Shown here piece by piece: positions 23,417-31,068 of a DNA stretch of 32,029 bases. The notes beneath the pieces are model-generated. The model was not told the DNA's origin and did no database searches. It worked only from the letters and a program-made list of their open reading frames with translations. The number at the start of each line of letters is the position of its first letter. The first letter of the stretch is position 1. The stretch spans positions 1 through 32,029 of the forward strand of contig DATEKK010000204.1 of the NCBI GenBank assembly GCA_035277485.1, written 5' to 3'. This DNA comes from JADGGM01 sp035277485. Lineage in GTDB: Bacteria; Gemmatimonadota; Gemmatimonadetes; Gemmatimonadales; Gemmatimonadaceae. A program made the position numbers and the translations under genes.

Positions 23417-23462
23417 GGCGAGGGCGAGGATGGGAGACCATGTCTCCCGCCTCGCCCTCGCC
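23417..23462 (+). terminator. 20-bp hairpin overlapping the kinase start codon
   Basis: GGCGAGGGCGAGG (23417-23429) pairs perfectly with 23450-23462, and inside it GGGAGAC (23432-23438) pairs with GTCTCCC (23442-23448) around a CAT loop. The ATG of the histidine kinase (23440) and its GGAG lie in the loop and inner stem. It may end the peroxiredoxin transcript, mask the kinase start, or both; no T-run follows. Confidence 0.65.
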
Positions 23463-24153
23463 GTCTTCGCGGAGTCGCACGCGTCATGCGTCGGTGGCGG
23501 CGCGCGGCCTCTTGGCCGCGGCCGAGCGCGATCTGCAGCAGATCATCCTCGACATCCACGACGGGCCGGTGCAGGACATTTTTGGCGCGTTGTCGCAGAT
23601 CCAGGTGCTCAGGCACCGGGCCGACATGCAGTCCGGCGACTCGGCGGTGGTGCTCGCGCGCGTGGCCGGTTCGCTCGAGCGCGCGTTAGGCGAGATCCGA
23701 AACTTCATCGGCGCCTTCCGGCCGCCGGAGTTCGAGCGGCGCCCGTTAGGCGCGATCCTCGAACAGCTGGTGGTGCAGCACGAGTCGCTCACCGGCGCCA
23801 CGGTCGATTTCACGATGACGACACCGCTCCCCGACCAGGTGCCCTTGTCGCTCAAGATCTCGCTCTACCGCATCCTGCAGGAGGCGCTCGCCAACGCCAC
23901 GCGCCACGCCGGCGTGACGCACTTCGAGGTGTCGGCGCGCGCGAACCGGCGGCACATCGTGGTGCACGTACGCGACCACGGCAAAGGGTTCGACGTCGCC
24001 AAAGTGCTCAAGAAGGAGATCGACGTCGGCGTGGCCGGCGGTCATTTCGGACTGCGCGGCATGCGCGACCGCGTCGCGATCATGAACGGCAAGCTCTCGA
24101 TCAGCTCCGGCCGCGCGGGAACGGTCGTGACCATCCAGCTGCCGCTCGCGTGA
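23440..24153 (+). CDS. Soluble NarL-type sensor histidine kinase
   Basis: 237-aa kinase with only the transmitter core. The HisKA_3 dimerisation helix carries LQQIILDIHDGPVQD (phospho-acceptor His40). The HATPase domain has the N-box QEALANATRHA, DHGKGFD, and GGHFGLRGMRDRV followed by GTVVTIQLPL. No transmembrane or sensor domain precedes it, so the input must come from a partner or from a very short N-terminus. ATG 23440 sits in a hairpin; GTG 23494 is an alternative start that keeps the whole kinase core. It is followed by its likely partner, a LuxR-type response regulator, 13 nt downstream. The signal is unknown. Confidence 0.9.
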   Translation: MSPASPSPSSRSRTRHASVAARGLLAAAERDLQQIILDIHDGPVQDIFGALSQIQVLRHRADMQSGDSAVVLARVAGSLERALGEIRNFIGAFRPPEFERRPLGAILEQLVVQHESLTGATVDFTMTTPLPDQVPLSLKISLYRILQEALANATRHAGVTHFEVSARANRRHIVVHVRDHGKGFDVAKVLKKEIDVGVAGGHFGLRGMRDRVAIMNGKLSISSGRAGTVVTIQLPLA

Positions 24154-24166
24154 GCGAGGCCGCCGC

Positions 24167-24814
24167 GTGATCAAAGTGCTGCTGGTGGATGACCACCCGC
24201 TCGTGCTCGAGGGACTGCGCGGGCTCATGGAATCGGAACCGGGCATCGAGGTGGTCGGCACGACCACCGACGGCGCGCGCGTGGCGGACCTCGCGCGGCT
24301 GCACCGGCCCGACGTCGTGGTGCTCGACCTGGAGTTAGGCGCGACCAACGGCTACGATGTGCTCACGCGCCTGCGCGCCGAACAGGTGCCGGCGCGCGTG
24401 TTGGTGCTCACGGCGTATGGCGACGGCGAATCGCTGCGCGCGGCGCTCGAGCACCACGCGGACGGCATCGCGCTCAAGACCGACAGTCCGGCGCGCACCA
24501 TCGACGCGATCCGGGCCGTGAACGCGGGCGTGCTGGTGTTTCCGCAGGCAGCGCGGCGATGGATGCGGAAACCCGCGGACCACGCGGTGGCGGGGCCGAG
24601 CGCGCTGTCGGACCGCGAGCGCGAAGTGTGGGGACACCTGGCGTCCGGCCTCTCGAACGCGGCGATCGCGCGCAAGTTAGGCGTGAGCCCGAGCACGGTG
24701 AAGTTCCACACGCAGAATTTGTTTCAGAAGTTAGGCGTGGGGAATCGGACAGCAGCGGCGGTTGAGTACGAGAAGCAGATTCCGGCCGCGGCGCGAGGAC
24801 GGCATCGCGGCTGA
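24167..24814 (+). CDS. NarL/LuxR-family response regulator
   Basis: 215-aa transcription factor. The receiver domain has D8/D9, phospho-acceptor D54 (VVLDLEL), T82 and K104 (IALKTD). The LuxR-type helix-turn-helix is LSDREREVWGHLASGLSNAAIARKLGVSPSTVKFHTQNLF by segments at about 145-185. It is paired with the kinase just upstream (GTG start, GAGG about 8 nt before). A target cannot be named; the neighbouring peroxiredoxin and formate dehydrogenase genes are candidates only by position. Confidence 0.95.
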   Translation: MIKVLLVDDHPLVLEGLRGLMESEPGIEVVGTTTDGARVADLARLHRPDVVVLDLELGATNGYDVLTRLRAEQVPARVLVLTAYGDGESLRAALEHHADGIALKTDSPARTIDAIRAVNAGVLVFPQAARRWMRKPADHAVAGPSALSDREREVWGHLASGLSNAAIARKLGVSPSTVKFHTQNLFQKLGVGNRTAAAVEYEKQIPAAARGRHRG

Positions 24815-25161
24815 TCACGCAACACCGGTCCGTGCGTTATGAACCCCGCCTATCGCAAGCACGACCGAGCTTTCGTGAATCCGCCTCCGCCGATGATGCG
24901 AGTCTCACGACGGTGAACGCGGACACGGCCGGGCACGAACGGACAAGACAAGAATTTGTTATTTGGTTTCGAGCGCTGACATCTCGAGCAATTACCAATT
25001 CAGTCCGCCGTGTCCGTCTGTGTCCGGTCTGTCCGCTATCAACTCGTCGGTGCTTGTCAGACCGTGAAGCGGACCCGCAGCCGGTGCATTGCCTTGCCGT
25101 CGGTTCGTGTCAACGACAATTCCCCGAAGACCCTGGTATCCGTTGAAGCAGTGCAGCTTTC
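24815..25161. other. Gene-free region with imperfect long inverted repeat
   Basis: A 347-nt stretch between the response regulator and fdhD stops. Segments 24919-24948 and 25007-25036 form an imperfect inverted repeat of about 30 nt (both contain GCGGACA and ACGGACA), flanking a relatively AT-rich 60-nt core. I see no convincing gene, tRNA or promoter. It may hold terminators for both convergent transcripts. Confidence 0.5.
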
Positions 25162-26013
25162 CTAACGAATGTGCTCGGCGTGCGTGTACACATTCGCGGT
25201 ATGCCCGCGCAGCAGACCGATCAGCGTGACGTTCGCGGCCTCGGCCAGACGTATTGCCAGCCCCGTTGGGCGCGACACTGCGGCGAGTAGCGGCACACCG
25301 GCCACCGCCGCCTTCTGCACGAGCTCGTAGCTCGCGCGACTGGTCATAATCAAAAAGCCGGTGCTCGGATCCACGCGGTCACGTGCGAGCGCACCGATCA
25401 CCTTGTCGAGCGCGTTGTGACGCCCGACGTCCTCCCGCACCACGCGAATGGTTCCATCGAACGTGCACCACGCAGCCGCGTGCATCGCGCCGGTCGCGCG
25501 ATTGTACTCCTGCCGCGCCCCGAGATCCGCCTCAGCACGCCAGAGCGCCGCGGCCTCCATCGGCTCCCGCCACGTTACCGTACGCAGCTCGCGCAGTGCC
25601 TCGCTGATCGTTTCGACGCCGCACAACCCGCAACCGGTGCGCCCCGCGAGCTGCCGGCCGCGTGCCGCGAGCCGCTCGCCGACCTCGGCCGGCACGGTGA
25701 TCTGGAGCTCGACGCCCTGTCCGTGCCGCACCAGCTCAACGTGTTGGACGTCGTTAGGCGAACGGACGATCTCCTCGGAGAGGCTGAATCCGAGCGCGAA
25801 GTCCTCGAAATCGTCGGGCGTGGCCATCATCACGACGTGCGGCCGCTGGTTGTACACGAACGCCACCGGCACCTCCTCGGCCACCGGCGCGTCGCCTGAC
25901 GAAACGACCGCGCCATCGAGTCGCTCGAAGGCGCGGTCGCGGACGGGCCGGCTGTAGCCGAGTCCGAACAGCGGGTGGTCCGGCCTCAAGGCCGGAGGCG
26001 GCTGGTCGCTCAC
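25162..26013 (-). CDS. fdhD: Formate dehydrogenase accessory sulfurtransferase FdhD
   Basis: Protein of about 283 aa that moves sulfur from a cysteine desulfurase (IscS) to the molybdenum/tungsten cofactor of formate dehydrogenase. The reactive Cys pair is C128 and C131 in GRTGCGLCGVETISEAL. The conserved REDVGRHNALDKVIG and SRASYELVQKAA segments follow. GTG 26013 is chosen because GAGGG lies about 8 nt upstream; GTG 26037, three nucleotides after the previous stop, adds eight residues. It is the last gene of the formate dehydrogenase operon. Its presence supports a functional Mo/W enzyme rather than a decayed one. Confidence 0.96.
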   Translation of the reverse strand: MSDQPPPALRPDHPLFGLGYSRPVRDRAFERLDGAVVSSGDAPVAEEVPVAFVYNQRPHVVMMATPDDFEDFALGFSLSEEIVRSPNDVQHVELVRHGQGVELQITVPAEVGERLAARGRQLAGRTGCGLCGVETISEALRELRTVTWREPMEAAALWRAEADLGARQEYNRATGAMHAAAWCTFDGTIRVVREDVGRHNALDKVIGALARDRVDPSTGFLIMTSRASYELVQKAAVAGVPLLAAVSRPTGLAIRLAEAANVTLIGLLRGHTANVYTHAEHIR

Positions 26014-26040
26014 GGCGCCGACCCTCGCGCCGGGCACTGC

Positions 26041-27090
26041 CTAACCGTGGCCATCCCCGGACCCGTTGCCGCCGCCGCGGTGCCCATCGCCGCCGCGCGG
26101 CGCCGATCCGCCGCCCTGGCCGTTGCCGACGCCGCCGCTCACGCCCATGGGGCGCGGTCCCCGATTCTGCACGAAGCGCCACCCGAACCGCCCCTTGATG
26201 CACAGGTTGCCGCGTGTGATGTCGTGGTCGAGCGGCGACGTGACCCGCACGATCTCGTTGTCCTGCACGTGGAGCTCGAGCGTGCAGCCCACGCCGCAGT
26301 ACGGACAGATCGTGCTCACTTGCGTCTGCTTCGATTCATCCCACGTGCCGGCCTCGCGACGGTCGAACTCGCTCTTGAACATGAGCGCGCCCGTTGGGCA
26401 CACGGCGATGCAGTTGCCGCAGTACACGCACGCGGATTGCGGCAGCTCCACGGCGAACTCGGTGGAAATCCGCGCCTCGAACCCGCGGCCGGCCACGGCG
26501 ATCGCGAAGGTGTTCTGATAGTCGGTCCCGCATCCTTCGACGCACTTGTAGCAGAGGATGCACTTGCCGTAGTCGCGCACGTAGAGGTCGTTGTCCACCT
26601 TCACCGGCTGGCCGACGGTGGCCGCGTACTCTGCGTTAGGCGGCTCGTGGTGGCCGGCCGGCATCGCGTCGCGCGCGCCGGCGGGCTCGTCGGGCGCCGG
26701 AGGACCGTAGCGGTCGGGCTTGCACTCGTACGATTCGAGCCAGCCGTCGACATCCGGCGTGGTCGACAGATCGACCGACGACGCCAGAAACTCGAGGACC
26801 ATCTTCCGGCTGTGGCGCACCCGCTCGCTGTCGGTGGACACCACCATGTCGGGCTCCACCTTGCGCGAGCACGCGGGCACGAGCACGCGCGAGTTCTGCA
26901 CCTCGACCACGCACACGCGGCACACGTTCACCGGGTGCAGCGTATCGAGATAGCAGAGCGTCGGGATGTCGGTGCCTAACGTCTTGCACGCATCGAGAAT
27001 GGTCGTGCCCTCGGGCACGCGCACCTTCTGTCCATCGATGGTGAGCTCGACGGTCCGCTTGGGCCGCGTGATCTCCACGAAATGACTCAT
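26041..27090 (-). CDS. Fe-S half of formate dehydrogenase alpha chain (split FdsA N-terminal part)
   Basis: 349-aa iron-sulfur protein corresponding to the N-terminal third of FdsA/NuoG-like formate dehydrogenase. It carries a [2Fe-2S] domain (C46, C57, C60, C74), two [4Fe-4S] clusters (C177, C180, C183, C187 and C221, C224, C227, C231, with ligand sharing as in ferredoxin domains), and the Mo-proximal [4Fe-4S] motif (C262, C265, C269, C297; ICPYCGVGC, GNLCIKG). The chain then stops after RFGWRFVQNR plus a 39-residue Gly/His-rich tail, where the molybdopterin domain should begin. That domain is a separate gene at the head of the operon. ATG 27090 overlaps the diaphorase stop (ATGA). It should wire electrons from the active site to the NuoF-like subunit. 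Confidence 0.92.
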   Translation of the reverse strand: MSHFVEITRPKRTVELTIDGQKVRVPEGTTILDACKTLGTDIPTLCYLDTLHPVNVCRVCVVEVQNSRVLVPACSRKVEPDMVVSTDSERVRHSRKMVLEFLASSVDLSTTPDVDGWLESYECKPDRYGPPAPDEPAGARDAMPAGHHEPPNAEYAATVGQPVKVDNDLYVRDYGKCILCYKCVEGCGTDYQNTFAIAVAGRGFEARISTEFAVELPQSACVYCGNCIAVCPTGALMFKSEFDRREAGTWDESKQTQVSTICPYCGVGCTLELHVQDNEIVRVTSPLDHDITRGNLCIKGRFGWRFVQNRGPRPMGVSGGVGNGQGGGSAPRGGDGHRGGGNGSGDGHG

Positions 27091-28976
27091 CGCGCCTTCC
27101 GTCCGTCGAAGATGCCGCACCGTTTGACCGCCGACTCCACCGCACTGTACGCCGTCTGACCGAGTCCGCAGATCGAGGCGTCCTTCATGGCGAGACCGAT
27201 CTCGTCGAGCAGCGCGAGCTCGTCGGCGACGCTGCCGCGCGGCTTGTTCACCGCCAACCGGTGCAGCGCCTCTTCCTGCCTAACGGTGCCCACGCGGCAG
27301 GGCACGCACTGGCCGCAGGACTCGTCGCGGAAGAACGCCGCCACGCGGCGCAGCACGTCGCCCATGTCGGCGGTTTCGTCGAACACCATGATCACGCCCG
27401 AGCCCAACGTCGCTTTCGCGGCCCGCGCGCCCTCGAACGTGAGGGGAATGTCCAGCTCGTCGGGGCGGATGAAGAGGCCGGCGGCGCCGCCTAACAAAAT
27501 GCACTGCGCGGTGTGGCCGGGCGTGACGCCCCCCGCCATCGTGAGCAGGTCGCGCAGCGTGGCACCGAACGTCACTTCGTACACCCCCGGCTTCGCCACG
27601 GCGCCGCAGAGGCAGAAGAGCTTGGAGCCCGTCGATTGCTCGGTTCCGATTGTCGCGAACGCCGGGCCGCCCTCGAGCATGATCAACGGGACGTTGGCCA
27701 GCGTCTCCACGTTGTTGATCACCGTGGGCTTGCCGAACAATCCTGCCTGCACCGGGAACGGCGGCTTGTTGCGCGGCTCGCCGCGGAATCCTTCGATCGA
27801 ATTGAAGACCGCGGTTTCCTCTCCGCAGATGTAGGCGCCCGCGCCCTTGCGTACCTCGATGTCGAACCGGAATGGCTGCCCCAGAATCTGATCGCCCAGA
27901 AATCCCCGCGCGCGCGCTTCGTCGATCGCGTTCTGCATGCGCTCGATGGCCAACGGATATTCGCCGCGAATGTAAACGAAGCCCTGCTCGCATCCGGTGG
28001 CGTACGCCGCGATGGTCATCGCTTCGACCACAGCGAACGGATCGCCTTCCATGAGCACGCGGTCCTTGAAGGTGCCGGGCTCCGATTCGTCGGCGTTGCA
28101 GATGAGATAGTGCGGACGCTCGGGCTGCCGCGCCACGGCGTCCCACTTGCGACCCGCGGGGAACGCGGCGCCGCCGCGGCCCAACAACTTCGAGTCGAGC
28201 ACCTCACGAATCACGCCTTCGCGGCCGAGCCCGAAAGCCCGCCGCAATCCCTGGTAGCCGTTCGACGCGCGATACGCGTCGAGGCTCGTCGGATCCGCCA
28301 CGCCGATGCGCGCGAGCAGCCTCAAGCCGGGCTGTCCGCGCTGCGGCAACGGAAGCCGCTCGACGTTCTCGGCGTCGTCCCTGGCCTCGAGCATTGCCAG
28401 CGCGCGCTCTACCGTTAGGCCGCCGACCAGCCGTTCGACGGGCTCCGGTCCGGCCACCGTGAGCAGGGCGGCGGGCGCCTCGTCGCACATGCCGAGGCAC
28501 GGGCTCGGGAGCCACACGACGTCGTCATCCGAGAGCTCGACGCGGCCGTCGCCTAACGCACGCGGGTGCGGGGTGCCGTGCGTCTGCTCGAGCGTCTCCA
28601 GAATCTTGCGCGCGCCGCGCGTGCGGCAGCAGATGTCGTCGCACACGTGGAGCACGCGCTTGGGACGCGGCGTGGTCGCCAGCAGCGCGTAAAACGTCGC
28701 CACCCCCCAGGCCTCGGCCGGCGGCACGTCGAGCCGCGCGCAGATGTAGTTGAGGGCGCCTTCGCTGATCCAGCCCATGCGCGACTGGACAGCCTGCAGC
28801 GCGGGGAGCAGCTCGTTCCGGCGTGCGCGGGCGGCGTGTCCGCCGAACGCCACGTGTGCGTCGCGCCGCGCCACGCGCGCGCCGCCGTCCCACCCGGACG
28901 CCGGCGGGCCGAGTCGTGCGTCGATCGCCTCGCGCTCCTCGTCGGTGGGTCCGACCTCGAGCAGTTTCAAGTCCAT
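27087..28976 (-). CDS. Fused NuoE-NuoF-like diaphorase subunit of NAD-dependent formate dehydrogenase
   Basis: 629-aa fusion. The N-terminal part is NuoE/FdsG-like with a thioredoxin-type [2Fe-2S] site (C112, C117, C160, C164; SPCLGMCDEAP). From about residue 205 it is NuoF/FdsB-like: GRGGAAFPAGRKW and NADESEPGTFKDR for FMN and NAD binding, GAGAYICGEETAVFNSIEG, and a [4Fe-4S] site at C554, C557, C560 and C603 (ESCGQCVPCR, SICGLG). It passes electrons from formate to NAD+ (or back). ATG overlaps the catalytic subunit's stop (ATGA) and its stop overlaps the next ATG. FdsG and FdsB are separate in many bacteria, so the fusion is a feature of this operon type. Confidence 0.95.
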   Translation of the reverse strand: MDLKLLEVGPTDEEREAIDARLGPPASGWDGGARVARRDAHVAFGGHAARARRNELLPALQAVQSRMGWISEGALNYICARLDVPPAEAWGVATFYALLATTPRPKRVLHVCDDICCRTRGARKILETLEQTHGTPHPRALGDGRVELSDDDVVWLPSPCLGMCDEAPAALLTVAGPEPVERLVGGLTVERALAMLEARDDAENVERLPLPQRGQPGLRLLARIGVADPTSLDAYRASNGYQGLRRAFGLGREGVIREVLDSKLLGRGGAAFPAGRKWDAVARQPERPHYLICNADESEPGTFKDRVLMEGDPFAVVEAMTIAAYATGCEQGFVYIRGEYPLAIERMQNAIDEARARGFLGDQILGQPFRFDIEVRKGAGAYICGEETAVFNSIEGFRGEPRNKPPFPVQAGLFGKPTVINNVETLANVPLIMLEGGPAFATIGTEQSTGSKLFCLCGAVAKPGVYEVTFGATLRDLLTMAGGVTPGHTAQCILLGGAAGLFIRPDELDIPLTFEGARAAKATLGSGVIMVFDETADMGDVLRRVAAFFRDESCGQCVPCRVGTVRQEEALHRLAVNKPRGSVADELALLDEIGLAMKDASICGLGQTAYSAVESAVKRCGIFDGRKAR

Positions 28977-30949
28977 CAGTCGCCTAACACAGGATCCGAG
29001 TGGCGGTGGAGCGCGCGGGCGGGCGCATCATCGGGCGCGCGTACCGGCTCGACCTTCACCGCGCACGCCTTGAACTCCGCCGTCCCCGAGCGCGGATCGG
29101 TGGCGTCGATCGTGAGCAGATTGACGCGCACCTGATCCTGGAAATGGAACGTCATGAAAACGAGACCGGCGCGCAGCGAGGTATCGATGCGCGCCGGTGC
29201 CACGATGCTCCCGCGACGAGACGTAATCCGCACGAGGTCCCCGTCGCGAATGTCGAGACGATTCGCATCTTCGGGTGCAATGTCGAGCGTCTCGCCTCGG
29301 CGGAGCGGTGATGAGTAGCCCGCCGTCTGCACCCCGGTGTTGTACGAATCGAGCCGGCGGCCCGTGGTGAGCGTGAACGGATACTCGTCGTCCGGCATCT
29401 CCACGGGCGGATCGTATTCCGTGAGCGAGAACTGGGCCTTGGGCAATCCAACCGGATCGGCCCAGAGCCGCGCGTGCAGGAACTGCGCACCGGGATCCTG
29501 CTCGTTCGGACACGGCCACTGGATGCCGTCCAGCTCCTCGAGCCGCCGGTAGGTCATGCCGCCGAACATCTCGGGCGCCATGGCGCGCACTTCGTCCCAT
29601 ACCTGCTCGGCGTTCGGCGAACCCCAATCGTGGCCTAACCGGCGCGCGATCTCCGAAATGATCCACAGCTCGTCGCGCGCGTCGCCCGGCGGCTCCAGCG
29701 CCTTGCGCACGCGCTGCACGCGGCGCTCGCTGTTCGTGACGGTCCCCTCGGCCTCGCACCAGCTCGCGGTGGCGGGGAGCACCACGTCGGCCAGTTCGGC
29801 GGTTTTGGTGAGGAAGATGTCCTGCACCACGAGGTGGTCGAGGTCGCGCAGCAACTTCTCGGCGTGGTGCTGATCGGCTTCGGACTGCGCCGGGTTCTCG
29901 CCGATACAGAAGAGCGACGTGAGCTCCCCGCGGTCCATCGCCTGCAGCATCTCGGTGACGGTCCAGCCATAGTTAGGCTGCAGCGTCACATTCCAAGCGC
30001 GCTCGAAGCGGCTGCGAGCCTCGGCATCGAGAACGTCCTGGAAGCCGACGAACTTGTTCGGAATCGCACCCATGTCGCCGCCGCCCTGCACGTTGTTCTG
30101 GCCGCGCAGCGGATTGAGCCCGGAGCCATAACGCCCGACGTGTCCGGTGACGAGCGCGAGGTTGATCAGCGCGAGCACGTTGTCCGTGGCGTTGTGGTGC
30201 TCGGTGATGCCGAGGGTCCAACAAATGATCGCGCGGTCGGCACGGGCGTACGTGTGCGCGGCCTCGCGAATCACGTCCGCCGGAACGCCTGTAATCCGTT
30301 GGGCAAGCTCGAGCGTGTACGGCTCGACGAGCGCGCGATACGCCTCGAAGTCCGTTGTCGAGTGCTCGATGAACGCGGTGTTCGCCAGACCCGCGTGGAT
30401 GATCTCACGCGCCATCGCATTCGCCAACGCGATGTCACCGCCCACATTCAAGCCCAGCCACACGTCGGCCCATTGCGCCGACGACGTGCGTCTCGGGTCG
30501 ACGACATACAACCGCGTCCCGTGGTGAATGCCTTTCAGGACGTGATGAAAGAAAATCGGATGGTTCTCGCGGGCATTCGCTCCCCACAGGAAGATCACAT
30601 CGGTTTCTTCGATCTCCCTGTACGAGCTCGTGCCCCCGCCCGCTCCAAAGATCGCCGCCAGACCGACGACGCTCGGAGCGTGTCAGGTCCGATTACAGCT
30701 ATCGACGTTGTGCGTGCCGAACGCCACCCGGGTCAACTTCTGCGCCAAGTAGTTCATCTCGTTGGTCGACTTGGAGCAGCTGAACGTGCCCAGTGCGTTA
30801 GGCCCGTGCGCGGCGATGTTGCGACGGAAGCCCTCGGCGGCGCGGTCGAGCGCTTCGTCCCACGTGGCGGGACGGAGCGACCCGTGGTCGCGCACCAGCG
30901 GTTGGGTCAGACGCGAATAGCCGAGCTCGGTATTGCCGTTGCCTCGCAT
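28976..30949 (-). CDS. Selenocysteine formate dehydrogenase, molybdopterin subunit (UGA at 30685-30683 read as Sec)
   Basis: Catalytic Mo/W-bis-MGD half of formate dehydrogenase, 657 aa if UGA codon 89 is selenocysteine. The active site reads NVDSCNRT-Sec-HAPSVVGL, matching E. coli FdhF, where Sec140 is followed by His141. Homology continues without a break: DVIFLWGANARENHPI, TLGITEHHNATDNVLALINLALVTGHVGRYGSG by segments, PLRGQNNVQGGGDMG, and the C-terminal dinucleotide-binding domain (FTLTTGRRLDSYNTG, about 555-655). A near-ideal SECIS hairpin follows the UGA. The usual N-terminal [4Fe-4S] domain is missing here and is encoded two genes downstream. ATG 30949 is preceded by GGGGGA; the in-frame codons just upstream (reading QCIRGI) end at a TAG at 30982-30980. 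Confidence 0.93.
30642..30679 (-). promoter_or_regulatory. SECIS element of the formate dehydrogenase gene
   Basis: On the minus strand, GCTCC (30679-30675) pairs with GGAGC (30646-30642). Above an internal loop, CGTCGTC pairs with GGCGGCG (7 bp with two G-U), closing an apical loop GGTCT. GGT CTG stands at the same codon distance from the UGA as in the E. coli fdhF SECIS, whose loop is also GGUCU. Confidence 0.85.
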
Positions 30950-31039
30950 AATCCCCCGAATGCATTGAAGGGAAAGACGCTAGCGGTTCATCCTCTTAAC
31001 AAATGAATCGCATGCGGCAACTGAAGTTTCAAGGCGAAA

Positions 31040-31057
31040 GGGGGTCCGGCGACCCCC
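31040..31057 (-). terminator. Terminator of the PEP carboxylase gene
   Basis: GGGGGTC (31040-31046) and GACCCCC (31051-31057) form a perfect 7-bp stem with a 4-nt loop, 11 nt beyond the PEP carboxylase stop. On the minus strand CTTTCGCCTT follows, a weak T-rich tail. It separates this gene from the formate dehydrogenase operon. Confidence 0.6.
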
Positions 31058-31068
31058 TGGCGACGGCG

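Noticed and set aside
24832..25146. 104-aa open frame after the response regulator
   Set aside because: No domain, many Arg/Ser/Cys without pattern, overlaps the inverted repeat, and lacks a ribosome-binding site.
25080..25165. tRNA-Sec (selC) on the minus strand, suggested by a CTTCAAC segment
   Set aside because: The flanking bases cannot form an anticodon stem and there is no T-arm or acceptor stem.
28976..30949. Formate dehydrogenase pseudogene or two separate ORFs
   Set aside because: The stop is UGA at the known Sec site, there is no frameshift, the fdhF-like SECIS is in place, and the rest of the operon including fdhD is intact.
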